Source: Parahaliea maris
Lineage (GTDB): Bacteria > Pseudomonadota > Gammaproteobacteria > Pseudomonadales > Halieaceae
Assembly: GCF_008064665.1 (NCBI RefSeq)
Contig: NZ_VRZA01000001.1
Span: 496,001-560,000 of the forward strand
DNA: 64,000 bases
Reading direction: 5' to 3'
Positions 20,669-28,983 of this stretch are shown here, piece after piece. Position 1 is the first letter of the stretch; the number at the start of each line of letters is the position of its first letter. The notes below the pieces were generated by a model. The model saw only the letters and a list, made by a program, of their open reading frames with translations. It was not told the DNA's origin and did not search any database. Both the position numbers and the translations under genes were made by a program.

Positions 20669-21502
20669 CTAGCCCTGATCCTGCAGGAGGAAGTCATAGA
20701 GCTGTTTCTTCCGCAGCCCCGTGTGTTCCGCCACCACCGCCGCGGCCCGTTTCGGCGGCAGTTCCTCGGCGAGGCGGCGCAGCAGGCGGGCGGTATCGGC
20801 GTCGATCGTCGTCTCTTTCTCCCGCTGTCCGGCGACCACCAGCACGATCTCACCGCGCTGCTGGTTGGGATCGGCGGCGATGAACGCCTCGAGCTCCGCC
20901 AGGGGGGCCCGGCGGAGGGTTTCAAAGGCCTTGGTGACTTCCCGCGCCAGCAGGGCCTCGCGCGCGTCGCCAAACGCGGCGCGCATATCCCCCACACAGT
21001 CCAGCACCCGGTGGGGCGCCTCGTAGAACACCAGGGTCTCCTGGCGCTCGGCCAGCGCCTGCAGGCGAGCCTGGCGGCCCGCCGCCTTACCCGGCAGAAA
21101 ACCCTCGAACAGGAAACGGTCGGTGGGCAGGCCCGAAGCACACAGGGCCGCCACCGCCGCGCAGGCGCCCGGCACCGGGATCACCGGTAACCCGGCTTCC
21201 TGCAGTTCCCGCACCAGGCGGTAACCGGGATCGGATATCAGCGGCGTTCCCGCGTCCGACACCAGTGCCACCACGCCGCCACCCGCCACACAGTCGACGA
21301 TGCGCCGTGCGGCCCGCGGATCTGAGTGGTCGTGGTAGGCGAACACGGTATTGTCGATATTGAAGCGCGCCAGCAGGCCGCGGGTGGTGCGGGTATCTTC
21401 GGCAGCCACCAGGTCGGCCGCAGCCAGCACATCGAGCGCACGCTGGGTAATGTCTCCCAGGTTGCCGATGGGGGTAGCCACCACGTAAAGTCCGGATTCC
21501 AT
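20669..21502 (-). CDS. rsmI: 16S rRNA (cytidine1402-2'-O)-methyltransferase RsmI
   Basis: Adds the 2'-O-methyl group to C1402 of 16S rRNA, the nucleotide also modified by RsmH. The start chosen is ATG 21502 (MESGLYVVATPIGNLGDITQ), giving 277 residues; a GTG seven codons upstream is possible. It has the tetrapyrrole-methylase fold: VVATPIGNLGDIT, AEDTRTTRGLLARF, LVSDAGTPLISDPGYRLV and GEIVLVVAG are the family blocks. The C-terminal helical part (PPKRAAAVVAEHTGLRKKQL) is complete. It is divergent from lpoA across 107 bp. Confidence 0.96.
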   Translation of the reverse strand: MESGLYVVATPIGNLGDITQRALDVLAAADLVAAEDTRTTRGLLARFNIDNTVFAYHDHSDPRAARRIVDCVAGGGVVALVSDAGTPLISDPGYRLVRELQEAGLPVIPVPGACAAVAALCASGLPTDRFLFEGFLPGKAAGRQARLQALAERQETLVFYEAPHRVLDCVGDMRAAFGDAREALLAREVTKAFETLRRAPLAELEAFIAADPNQQRGEIVLVVAGQREKETTIDADTARLLRRLAEELPPKRAAAVVAEHTGLRKKQLYDFLLQDQG

Positions 21503-21533
21503 TTCCAAGCCAGCACCTTCCACACAATCACTC

Positions 21534-21568
21534 TATAATGGCCGCCACCGTTCACCGCGGTGGCGGCC
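21534..21568 (+). promoter_or_regulatory. Candidate lpoA promoter -10 and 5' leader hairpin
   Basis: A consensus TATAAT occupies 21534-21539; no convincing -35 box was found at the right distance. Directly after it, an 11-bp perfect stem (GGCCGCCACCG at 21540-21550, its complement at 21558-21568) encloses a 7-nt loop. Transcription from this box would start inside the stem or its loop, about 60 nt before the lpoA ATG at 21610. Confidence 0.45.
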
Positions 21569-21609
21569 CTGAGGGCCATAAGGGTCATCAGAAAGCCACG
21601 AAGGATAGC

Positions 21610-23439
21610 ATGACAGATTACCTGACAACCCCGCCGGCTCGCCGCGCGCTTCCCACCGCACTGCTCGCCGGCCTTCTGCTACTCGCCGGCTGTGCCGAAA
21701 CCCCGGTGCAGACCACCAGCGTGGAGCCGCCGCCAGAGACCATCGAGCCGCCCACGACCACCGTACCCGACCTGCCCACCGTCGACCGCGAGCTGCCGGG
21801 CAGCATCTACGCCGCCGAGTTCAGCCAGGCGGAGTCGCTGCTGGCGAACAACGACTGGCTGCACGCCGGGGACGTACTGAGCACACTCCCGGAGGAACTG
21901 GATCTCAACGACCGGGCCTACCTGAGTTACCTGCAGGCCCGTATCGCCTGGCAGCACGGCCAGCCGCAGCAGGCCGCGGCGATGCTGGTGGAGCTGCCCG
22001 CTCCGGGCACCGCCCTGGCATTGCAGGAAAAAATCATCAACTTCCAGCGCTACATGGGCGACCTGCAGGGCGACTACCTCGCCAGTGCGCGCCAGGGCAG
22101 CCAACTGCTGTCCAACGACCCCATGCAGCCCGGCGCGGCGGCCCTTAAACGCAGCATCTGGCGAGACCTGGAAAGGGTCCCGGCGGAGCAGCTGGCCATT
22201 GCCGAGGGGGATACCGACAACCCCGACTGGAATGCCTGGCTGACGCTGGCCCGGATCACCGCCGAAGCCGGCACCGCGGATGAACTGGAACAGGCGCTGG
22301 TGGACTGGCGCGCCGACCACCCCGCACACCCCGCCGCCAACCCCCTGCCCGGCGGTCTCGACGCACTACTGGAACAGCCACTGCAATTTGACACCGTGGC
22401 CCTGCTATTGCCCCTGAGCGGGCGTCTCGCACCTGCGGCCAAAGCCGTGCGCGACGGCTACCTGGCGGCGTTCTACCGGGCCAGCGCGGGCAAGCGACGG
22501 CAGGAATTGCTGGTGCTCGACACCAATGCCTACCCGGATGCCATCGCCGCCTACCAGGACGCCGTTCGCCAGGGCGCCAGCATGGTGGTGGGCCCCCTCA
22601 GCAAACAGGCAGTGGCGGAGCTCGGTCAGCTGCAGGAGCGCACGGTACCGGTGCTGGCACTGAACCGCAGTGACGAACCCGCCCCGCCCGGCCCCACGGC
22701 CCTGGTACAGCTGTCCCTGTCGCCGGAGGACGAGGTGGAAACCCTGGTCGAGCAGGCCTGGGGCCGTGGCGCCCGCCGGGCGCTGATCGTCCGCCCCGGC
22801 GGTGAGTGGGGCGACAAGCTCGACCAGATATTGAGGCAGCAGTGGCAGGCACTGGGCGGCGAGATCGCCACCACCGCCACCTACGCCAGCGCCGAGGCCT
22901 ACTCCGACACCATCAAACAGGCCTTCCAGCTCGACGCCAGTGAGGCGCGGGCGCGGGAAATCCGCAGCATGCTGGCCACCAACATCGAGGCAACCGCCCG
23001 CCGGCGCCAGGATTTTGACGCCATCTTCCTGCTCTCCGGCAGGCACGGAGAGGCCCGCGCCATCAAGCCACTGCTGGCCTTCCACTACGCCGGGGATGTA
23101 CCCGTACTGGCCCCCTCCGCGGTCTACAGCGGCCTGCCGGGGCGAGGAGACAGCGACCTCAACGGCATCCTGCTGGCGGAGTTGCCCTGGCTGCTGGGGG
23201 CCGACCCGGGGCTGCGCGTCGCCATTGCCGCCGGCGGTACCGGCAGTGACAGCTACACCCGACTCAACGCCCTCGGCGCCGACGCCTACCTGCTCCAGCG
23301 TCGCTTCGCCCAGCTGCAGTCGGGCCCCGAGGCCCTGTTTCGTGGCAGCACCGGGCTGCTGCACATGGACCCCTATCTGCGCATTATTCGCGAACCGGCA
23401 CCGGCCACTTTTGATGGCGGCAGGCTGAAACCGCTGTAA
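21610..23439 (+). CDS. lpoA: Outer-membrane lipoprotein LpoA, activator of PBP1a
   Basis: LpoA reaches from the outer membrane to stimulate the transpeptidase PBP1a. The start at ATG 21610 (MTDYLTTPPARRALPTALLA) gives 609 residues. A lipoprotein signal ends LLAGC with Cys28. It has a TPR-like N-domain at about 60-250 and a C-domain of the periplasmic-binding type (LALLLPLSGRLAPAAKAVRDGYLAAF onward, broken here into shorter recognisable blocks such as VGPLSKQAVAELGQL). It heads the order lpoA-yraN-diaA-dolP, the same as E. coli, with yraN 36 bp downstream. Confidence 0.93.
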   Translation: MTDYLTTPPARRALPTALLAGLLLLAGCAETPVQTTSVEPPPETIEPPTTTVPDLPTVDRELPGSIYAAEFSQAESLLANNDWLHAGDVLSTLPEELDLNDRAYLSYLQARIAWQHGQPQQAAAMLVELPAPGTALALQEKIINFQRYMGDLQGDYLASARQGSQLLSNDPMQPGAAALKRSIWRDLERVPAEQLAIAEGDTDNPDWNAWLTLARITAEAGTADELEQALVDWRADHPAHPAANPLPGGLDALLEQPLQFDTVALLLPLSGRLAPAAKAVRDGYLAAFYRASAGKRRQELLVLDTNAYPDAIAAYQDAVRQGASMVVGPLSKQAVAELGQLQERTVPVLALNRSDEPAPPGPTALVQLSLSPEDEVETLVEQAWGRGARRALIVRPGGEWGDKLDQILRQQWQALGGEIATTATYASAEAYSDTIKQAFQLDASEARAREIRSMLATNIEATARRRQDFDAIFLLSGRHGEARAIKPLLAFHYAGDVPVLAPSAVYSGLPGRGDSDLNGILLAELPWLLGADPGLRVAIAAGGTGSDSYTRLNALGADAYLLQRRFAQLQSGPEALFRGSTGLLHMDPYLRIIREPAPATFDGGRLKPL

Positions 23440-23475
23440 CTATAATGGCGCCTCTTCCAGCAGGAGGCTGCCGCC

Positions 23476-23859
23476 CTGAGCAAGCCCGGTAACACCCGCC
23501 AGCGCCCCGCCGGCGATCACCACGAGCAACTCGCCGCCCGGTGGCTGCGCGACCAGGGGCTGCGCATCCTTGCGCGCAACGTTCACTTCAAGGCCGGGGA
23601 GCTGGACATCGTCGCCCTGCACGGGGACACCCTAGTCTTTGTCGAAGTGCGGGCCCGCAGCAATCCGCGCTATAGCGGCGCCGCCGCCTCGGTGGATCGA
23701 CGCAAACAGGCAAAGCTGTTGCGGGCCGCCGCCCTGTTCCTGCGCCAACACGCCCGCTGGGCCAATTACCCCTGCCGATTTGACGTTATCGCCTTCGAGC
23801 CGCGACAATCAGCGGCCAATCCGGAGCCCACGTGGATCCGGTCGGCCTTCACTGCATGA
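23476..23859 (+). CDS. yraN: UPF0102 family protein YraN, CTG start codon
   Basis: A YraN-type putative endonuclease-like protein of unknown role. The frame encodes 127 residues with the family blocks HHEQLAARWLRDQGLRILAR, GELDIVALHGDTLVFVEVR, GAAASVDRRKQAKLLRAA and FDVIAF. No ATG, GTG or TTG precedes the conserved region; the in-frame stop TAA lies at 23443. A CTG at 23476 has a perfect AGGAGG ending 8 nt upstream (23462-23467) and gives the normal N-terminus, so CTG initiation is proposed. The gene sits between lpoA and diaA as in E. coli. Gene finders limited to ATG/GTG/TTG would miss the first half. Confidence 0.9.
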   Translation: MSKPGNTRQRPAGDHHEQLAARWLRDQGLRILARNVHFKAGELDIVALHGDTLVFVEVRARSNPRYSGAAASVDRRKQAKLLRAAALFLRQHARWANYPCRFDVIAFEPRQSAANPEPTWIRSAFTA

Positions 23860-23884
23860 ATCCAACCATTCCGGAACCCGCAGC

Positions 23885-24490
23885 ATGGATCACTACGAAC
23901 TTCTTGCCGGCAATTGCCAGGGCACGATCGAGGCGCTGGCCATGGCAGTGGACCCCGCCGCCCCGGCCCTCAGCGCCGCTGCCGAACTGATGACCGGCGC
24001 CATGCTGAGTGAGCACAAGGTCATGGCCTGCGGCAGCGGCCCCGACGCCGCGTTGGCGCAGCTCTTTGCCATCAACCTGCTGGGCCACTTCCAGCAGGAG
24101 CGGCCCGCCCTGCCGGCGCTGGCCCTGGCCGCAGACGGCGGTGTCGTCGGCGCGATCGCGACCAGCGAAGGTACCGACGAGATCTACGCCCGCCAGTTGC
24201 TGGCCCTGGGCCAGGCGGAAGATGTACTGCTGTGCATTGCCAGCGCCGGACTCTCGCCCCAATTGCGCCGTGCGCTGGAAGCCGCCCGCGAGCGGAACAT
24301 GGCGGTCGTCATGCTGTCGAACGGCGTGGACGACACCTTCCCCCTGCTGCTGCGTGAGGGAGACCCCGTCATCGCCCTGGACCGGATAGCCCCGGCCCGG
24401 GCCCTGGAGCGCCATACCGTGCTGCTCCAGAACCTTTGTGAATTGATTGACCACGCCCTGTTCGGCGGTTTTACAGGACAGCACCTATGA
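23885..24490 (+). CDS. diaA: SIS-domain protein, DiaA/GmhA family
   Basis: DiaA promotes replication initiation by binding DnaA in E. coli; the same family includes the phosphoheptose isomerase GmhA. The start at ATG 23885 (MDHYELLAGNCQGTIEALAM) gives 201 residues. The usual sugar-binding loop CGNGxSAAxAQHFA is altered here to CGSGPDAALAQLFAINLLG, which argues against isomerase activity and for a DiaA-like role. The block ERPALPALALAAD and the C-terminal NLCELIDHALFG match DiaA. Position between yraN and dolP supports this name. It overlaps dolP by 4 bp. Confidence 0.85.
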   Translation: MDHYELLAGNCQGTIEALAMAVDPAAPALSAAAELMTGAMLSEHKVMACGSGPDAALAQLFAINLLGHFQQERPALPALALAADGGVVGAIATSEGTDEIYARQLLALGQAEDVLLCIASAGLSPQLRRALEAARERNMAVVMLSNGVDDTFPLLLREGDPVIALDRIAPARALERHTVLLQNLCELIDHALFGGFTGQHL

Positions 24491-25062
24491 CGCGTTACCT
24501 TCTCTACCCCCTCCTGCTCACGACCCTCGCCGTCTCCGGCTGCGGCAGCATGCTGGCAAGCATGAATGCCAACCCCATCGAGGATGAACCGGTGGAGCGC
24601 ACCATGGGCCGGCAGCTTGAAGACGAGAGCGTAGAGACCAAGGCCATCGTCAATATCCGCGCGGCGGACGAACGGTTCGCCCAGTCCCACCTGGTGGTGG
24701 TCAGCTACAACGGTTTCGTGCTGCTGGCCGGACAGGTGCAAAGCGAAGAGCTGAAAAACAAGGCCTCCAACGTGGTGCGCGAAATTCGCGGCGTGCGCCG
24801 TATTTACAACGAAATGGAGATCGCCGCCCCCAGCTCCACCATGACCCGCTCCTCCGACGCCTGGATTACCGCCAAGGTCAAATCCTGGCTCATCGGCCAC
24901 TCCAGTACGCCCGGCATGCGGGTGAAGGTCGTTACAGAGAACGGGGTAGTCTACCTGATGGGGCTGGCCACCCAGGCGGAAGCCGACCGGATCGCCGCAG
25001 AAGCCGCCAGCCTGTCCGGTGTACAGCGGGTGGTGCGCCTGTTCGAGGTTGTTCCCGCCTGA
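24487..25062 (+). CDS. dolP: BON-domain outer-membrane lipoprotein DolP (YraP)
   Basis: A dual-BON lipoprotein that helps maintain outer-membrane integrity. It has 191 residues, with a signal peptide ending LAVSGC (lipobox Cys19). Two BON domains follow, at about 45-112 (DESVETKAIVNIRAADERF onward) and about 120-188 (SSDAWITAKVKSWL onward). The glycines of VLLAGQV and VYLMGLA mark the BON repeats. It is the last gene of the lpoA operon, followed by a strong terminator. Confidence 0.93.
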   Translation: MTRYLLYPLLLTTLAVSGCGSMLASMNANPIEDEPVERTMGRQLEDESVETKAIVNIRAADERFAQSHLVVVSYNGFVLLAGQVQSEELKNKASNVVREIRGVRRIYNEMEIAAPSSTMTRSSDAWITAKVKSWLIGHSSTPGMRVKVVTENGVVYLMGLATQAEADRIAAEAASLSGVQRVVRLFEVVPA

Positions 25063-25092
25063 CCTCAGGCCGGGGCAAACACCTGAAACGCA

Positions 25093-25116
25093 AAGGGCCG
25101 CCCGGAGGCGGCCCTT
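25093..25116. terminator. Bidirectional terminator between dolP and sspB
   Basis: A perfect 10-bp stem AAGGGCCGCC/GGCGGCCCTT around a CGGA loop lies between the convergent dolP and sspB genes. The A and T ends let it work in both directions. Confidence 0.75.
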
Positions 25117-25134
25117 GTGCTAACTGGCGCTTGT

Positions 25135-25536
25135 CTACTTGACGATTTTCAGCGAGGGCCGCCCTTCCGGCTTGCCGGGGCCGCCGTCGCTGGGTGGCTC
25201 CGGGTCGTCGTCCGGCCCGCCGGGCGAATCCTCCGCCTCGAATACCATGCCCTGCCCGTTCTCACGGGCGTAAATACCGACTACAGCGTTGACCGGCACG
25301 GTGATGTCGGTGGGCACACCGCCAAACCGGCCGTTGAAATACACCAGTTCGTTGGAGATGTTGAGGTCGATCACCGCGCTGGGCGAGATGTTTAGAACGA
25401 TCTGGCCATCCTTCACGTACTGACGGGGTACGTCCACCCCGCGGATGGAGGCATCCACCAGCAGGTAGGGCGTGCAGCCGTTATCCACGATCCACTCATA
25501 GAGCGCGCGCATGATGTAGGGACGACTCGGCGTCAT
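25135..25536 (-). CDS. sspB: ClpXP protease adaptor SspB
   Basis: SspB delivers ssrA-tagged proteins (and RseA in E. coli) to ClpXP. The start at ATG 25536 (MTPSRPYIMRALYEWIVDNG) gives 133 residues. The substrate-binding domain covers about 1-108 (TPYLLVDAS, VLNISPSAV, FNGRFGG). A flexible Pro/Gly/Asp-rich linker follows, and the last eight residues RPSLKIVK form the ClpX-binding motif. It lies 27 bp downstream of sspA, as in E. coli. The AlgW/DegS protease encoded at 33067 belongs to the pathway SspB can feed. Confidence 0.95.
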   Translation of the reverse strand: MTPSRPYIMRALYEWIVDNGCTPYLLVDASIRGVDVPRQYVKDGQIVLNISPSAVIDLNISNELVYFNGRFGGVPTDITVPVNAVVGIYARENGQGMVFEAEDSPGGPDDDPEPPSDGGPGKPEGRPSLKIVK

Positions 25537-25563
25537 ACAGACCTCAGCCACAAGCGCAGCAGA

Positions 25564-26196
25564 TCAGGAGCGCAGCTCCCGCTCCTGCTCAGACAGGCTT
25601 TCCTGGAAGGACTCGCGATTGAACAGCGCATCCATGTAGGTCAGCAGGGGCTTGGACTGCTTGCTGGAGCGGATATCCACGCCCAGGGAAGGCAGGCGCC
25701 AGAGAATGGGGGCGATGCAACAATCCACCAGGGTGAACTCGTCGCTCATGAAGAAGGGCTTCTCGGCAAAGATCGGCGCGATACCCATGATGCTCTCACG
25801 CAGTTCTTTCTGGGCCTTGGTAACCACGTTGTCACTGCGGGAGTTCTGGATGGAGTCGACCAGCGTGCACCAGCCGGTTTCGATGCGGTGCATGAACAGG
25901 CGGCTCTCTGCGCGCGCCACCGGGTACACCGGCAGCAGGGGCGGATGGGGGAAGCGCTCGTCCAGGTACTCCATGATGACCCGCGACTCCCACAGCACCA
26001 GGTCCCGGTCCACCAGGGTGGGCAGGGAGTTGTCGGGGTTGACGTCGGCCAACTCGGCGGGAGGGTGATTGCCTTCAGCCTCGATCAGGTCCACAGTCAC
26101 GCCTTTTTCAGCCAGCACGATGCGGACCCGGTGACTGTAGTGACTGCTGCTATCAGAGAAGAAGGTCATGGAAGACCGCTTTGCGACTACGCCCAT
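25564..26196 (-). CDS. sspA: Stringent starvation protein A
   Basis: SspA is a GST-fold protein that associates with RNA polymerase and affects stress and virulence transcription. It has 210 residues, starting [20 protein letters not shown]. The GST N-domain shows [11 protein letters not shown] and [20 protein letters not shown], with the typical cis-Pro in SLPTL; the C-domain begins [16 protein letters not shown]. It lies upstream of sspB in one operon. A hairpin-rich 76-bp gap separates it from the cytochrome bc1 genes upstream. Confidence 0.95.
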   Translation of the reverse strand: MGVVAKRSSMTFFSDSSSHYSHRVRIVLAEKGVTVDLIEAEGNHPPAELADVNPDNSLPTLVDRDLVLWESRVIMEYLDERFPHPPLLPVYPVARAESRLFMHRIETGWCTLVDSIQNSRSDNVVTKAQKELRESIMGIAPIFAEKPFFMSDEFTLVDCCIAPILWRLPSLGVDIRSSKQSKPLLTYMDALFNRESFQESLSEQERELRS

Positions 26197-26226
26197 CAGG
26201 GTATCCTCAGTATTACGAAACGCTTC

Positions 26227-26272
26227 GCTGTCGGCGCGGCTTCAGCCGCGCGACAGCAGCCCTTGCGGGCTG
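26227..26272 (-). terminator. Two stacked hairpins between petBC and sspA
   Basis: Just after the petBC stop (minus strand) is a 6-bp hairpin CAGCCC/GGGCTG with a 4-nt loop (26257-26272). Next comes a near-perfect 14-15 bp stem with one bulged base (26227-26257). Neither is followed by a clean T-run, so they may limit rather than stop read-through into sspA, or protect the 3' end. Confidence 0.45.
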
Positions 26273-28312
26273 TCAGTGAACGTCTTTCCAGTACTCGCGG
26301 TTGAGCAGCCAGGCAAAGACAAAGAACAGGGTGATAAACAGGAGGACAAACGTGCCAATACGCTTGCGGTCACCGGCTATCGGTTCGGCCGTGTAGGCCA
26401 GAAAATTGGTCAGGTCATACATGGCGCCGTCAAACTCTTCCGGCGTCATCAGGCCCTCTTCGGTCACCACGAGGCGGCCACAGGGCTCCTCCATGATGTC
26501 GGTGCCGGTGAGGGGGTCACGCTTTACCCCGCCATTGGCCGCCTTGACCGGGCCCATGGCGCATTCCTGCATGCCCTGCAATTCCAGCAGTACGTGGGGC
26601 ATGCCCACGTCCTTGAATACCTTGTTATTCACACCCCAGGGGCGGCTCTCATCCTTGTAGAAGGTCCGCAGGTAGGTGTACAGCCACTCCGGCTGGCGCG
26701 CACGGGACACCAGGGTCAGGTCGGGGGGCGTGGCACCAAACCAGGTCTTGGCGTCGTCCTTGCCCATGGCGTTGTCCATCAGCGAGCCAATCTTCACGGA
26801 CGGATCGAAAATCAGGTTGGCCTCCATCAGGTCCTCGGGAATGCCGAGGTCCGCGGCCACCCGGTTGTACCGGGAGTACTGCAGTGAGTGACAGCCCATG
26901 CAGTAGTTCATGTACAGCTTGGCGCCATTTTGCAGGGAGGCCTTGTCGGCCGGGTTCGCGGTGAACTCGTCGCAGGCGATGGTGCCGCAATCATGGGCGG
27001 ACTCAGCACCGACGGCCTTCAGCGGCAGGACCGTGAGGGCCATGATGATCGCCAGCACGCCCATGCTGCGCCAGAAGCCCATGCCGCCGTCCATGGTCAC
27101 CCGCTCGGGCACCGGCTTGGTCTTGTCCATTGCGCTCCACACCGGCATGAACAGGAAGAAGGCAAAATAGAAGATGGAGCAGATCTGCGCCAGCAGGGTC
27201 CGGGATTCGGTCGGCGCCTTCACACCCAGCACACCGAGGATCAGGAAGCTGGCCACGAACAGCACCAGCATCACCTTGTTGAGGTTGCCGCGGTAGCGCC
27301 AGGACTTGACCGGGCTGCGGTCCAGCCACGGCAGGATAAAGGGAATGGCGACCGACGCGGCAAACGCGATGAAGCCCCAGAACTTGTCCGGCACCGCGCG
27401 CAGTACCGAATAGAACGGGGTGAAGTACCACACCGGGGCAATGTGCTCGGGGGTTTTCAGGCCGTTGGCTTCTTCAAAGTTGGCGTATTCGAGGAAGAAA
27501 CCGCCCATCTCGGGCATGAAGAAAATCACCCCGCAAAAGATGAACAGGAACACACCGATGGCCTGCAGGTCGTGCACCGAGTAGTAGGGGTGGAAGGCAA
27601 TACCGTCCAGCGGGATGCCGTCCGGGCCCTTGTTCTTCTTGATCTCGACACCGTCGGGGTTGTTGGAACCCACTTCGTGGAGAGCCAGCAGGTGCAGCAC
27701 CACCAGCGCCAGCAGCACGATGGGCAGCGCCACCACGTGCAGGGCGAAGAAGCGGTTCAGGGTGGCGCCGGAAATCAGGAAGTCACCGCGAATCCAGGTG
27801 ACCAGGTCCTCGCCCACCACCGGGATCGCACCGAACAGGGAGATGATCACCTGGGCACCCCAGTAGGACATCTGGCCCCAGGGCAGTACGTAGCCCACGA
27901 AGGCCTCGGCCATCAGCACCACGAAGATGAGCATGCCGAAGATCCAGATCAGCTCCCGCGGTTTCTTGTACGAGCCGTAAAGCAGCGCCCGGAACATGTG
28001 CAGGTAGACCACCACGAAGAAGGCCGAGGCCCCGGTGGAGTGCATGTAGCGCAGGATCCAGCCGTAGTCGACATCGCGCATGATGTACTCGACGGAGGCG
28101 AAGGCGCCCTCTGCGCTCGGGTTGAAGCTCATGGTGAGCCAGATGCCGGTCAGCAGCTGGTTGACCAGCACCACCAGCGACAGCACACCAAAGAAATACC
28201 AGAAGTTGAAGTTCTTGGGCGCGTAGTACTTGCCCATGTGGGTGTTCCAGGCGCGCATGATGGGCAGACGCTCGTCGACCCAGTCCCGAACCCCGATCAG
28301 CATATTAATCAT
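26273..28312 (-). CDS. petBC: Fused cytochrome b / cytochrome c1 of the bc1 complex
   Basis: Encodes two subunits of ubiquinol:cytochrome c oxidoreductase in a single 679-residue frame. Residues about 1-405 are cytochrome b with eight membrane helices, heme b ligands H91/H105 and H192/H207, and the Qo motif PEH at 288-290 (with WYFTPFYSVLRA). Residues about 411-435 form a helix ending AVGA, like the cytochrome c1 signal peptide. Residues 436-679 are cytochrome c1 with heme site CMGCH at 471-475 and a C-terminal anchor. In Pseudomonas these are separate genes; Bradyrhizobium FbcH is a known fused precursor that is cleaved. Cleavage after AVGA is inferred here. Confidence 0.93.
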   Translation of the reverse strand: MINMLIGVRDWVDERLPIMRAWNTHMGKYYAPKNFNFWYFFGVLSLVVLVNQLLTGIWLTMSFNPSAEGAFASVEYIMRDVDYGWILRYMHSTGASAFFVVVYLHMFRALLYGSYKKPRELIWIFGMLIFVVLMAEAFVGYVLPWGQMSYWGAQVIISLFGAIPVVGEDLVTWIRGDFLISGATLNRFFALHVVALPIVLLALVVLHLLALHEVGSNNPDGVEIKKNKGPDGIPLDGIAFHPYYSVHDLQAIGVFLFIFCGVIFFMPEMGGFFLEYANFEEANGLKTPEHIAPVWYFTPFYSVLRAVPDKFWGFIAFAASVAIPFILPWLDRSPVKSWRYRGNLNKVMLVLFVASFLILGVLGVKAPTESRTLLAQICSIFYFAFFLFMPVWSAMDKTKPVPERVTMDGGMGFWRSMGVLAIIMALTVLPLKAVGAESAHDCGTIACDEFTANPADKASLQNGAKLYMNYCMGCHSLQYSRYNRVAADLGIPEDLMEANLIFDPSVKIGSLMDNAMGKDDAKTWFGATPPDLTLVSRARQPEWLYTYLRTFYKDESRPWGVNNKVFKDVGMPHVLLELQGMQECAMGPVKAANGGVKRDPLTGTDIMEEPCGRLVVTEEGLMTPEEFDGAMYDLTNFLAYTAEPIAGDRKRIGTFVLLFITLFFVFAWLLNREYWKDVH

Positions 28313-28908
28313 CAGGCAGCCTCCGAATCCACGCCAATAACCAGAACACTCTCGCCCTCGTAGGAGTACGGGGGGATTTCCAGGTTGGCCGAGGCCGGCA
28401 CACCGGAGAACACGCGTCCGGCGAGGTCAAATTTGGAACCGTGGCAGGGGCAGAAGAAGCCGCCCATCCAGGATTCGCCGCCCAGGTCCGCCGCGCCCAC
28501 TTCGGGGCGATACTTCGGCGCGCAGCCCAGGTGGGTGCACAGGCCGACGGCGACAAAAATTTCGGGGCGAATGGAGCGGTCTTCACCGGTAATGTAGGTG
28601 GGCTGCTTGGAAATTTCCGAACCGGGGTCTTTCAGGTTGCCATCCAGACCGGGGAGTGCCTCGAGCATGGCCGCCGTGCGATGCACCACGTACACCGGCT
28701 TGCCACGCCATTCCACGACCACCATCTGGCCCGGCTCCAGCTTGCCGATATCGGCCTTGACCGGTGCGCCAGCGGCTTTCGCCTTGGCCGAGGGATTCCA
28801 GGAACCGAGGAAGGGAACTGCGATCCCCACCGCACCGGCTACCCCAACCGCGCTGGTGGCCGCCGTCAGGAAGCGCCTCCTGCCGGTGTTCACGCCATCG
28901 CCACTCAT
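28312..28908 (-). CDS. petA: Ubiquinol-cytochrome c reductase Rieske iron-sulfur subunit
   Basis: The Rieske 2Fe-2S subunit of the bc1 complex, moved to the membrane by the Tat pathway. It has 198 residues. The N-terminus GRRRFLTAATSAVG carries the twin-arginine motif ahead of a membrane helix at about 13-33. The cluster ligands are in CTHLGCAP (C124, H126; disulfide C129) and CPCHGSKFD (C153, H156; disulfide C155). It is first in the bc1 operon, and its stop overlaps the petBC start by 1 bp. Confidence 0.97.
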   Translation of the reverse strand: MSGDGVNTGRRRFLTAATSAVGVAGAVGIAVPFLGSWNPSAKAKAAGAPVKADIGKLEPGQMVVVEWRGKPVYVVHRTAAMLEALPGLDGNLKDPGSEISKQPTYITGEDRSIRPEIFVAVGLCTHLGCAPKYRPEVGAADLGGESWMGGFFCPCHGSKFDLAGRVFSGVPASANLEIPPYSYEGESVLVIGVDSEAA

Positions 28909-28983
28909 TTTTTTCTCCCCTTATTTTCAGTCCGCTGACAGAGGTTGCCAGACTACCGGGACCGCTTTGCGAAAATGCTGCAA

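Noticed and set aside
26888-28363. 491-codon plus-strand open frame
   Set aside because: Antisense to the cytochrome b/c1 gene; extremely His/Gln-rich, a typical mirror of membrane-protein codons.
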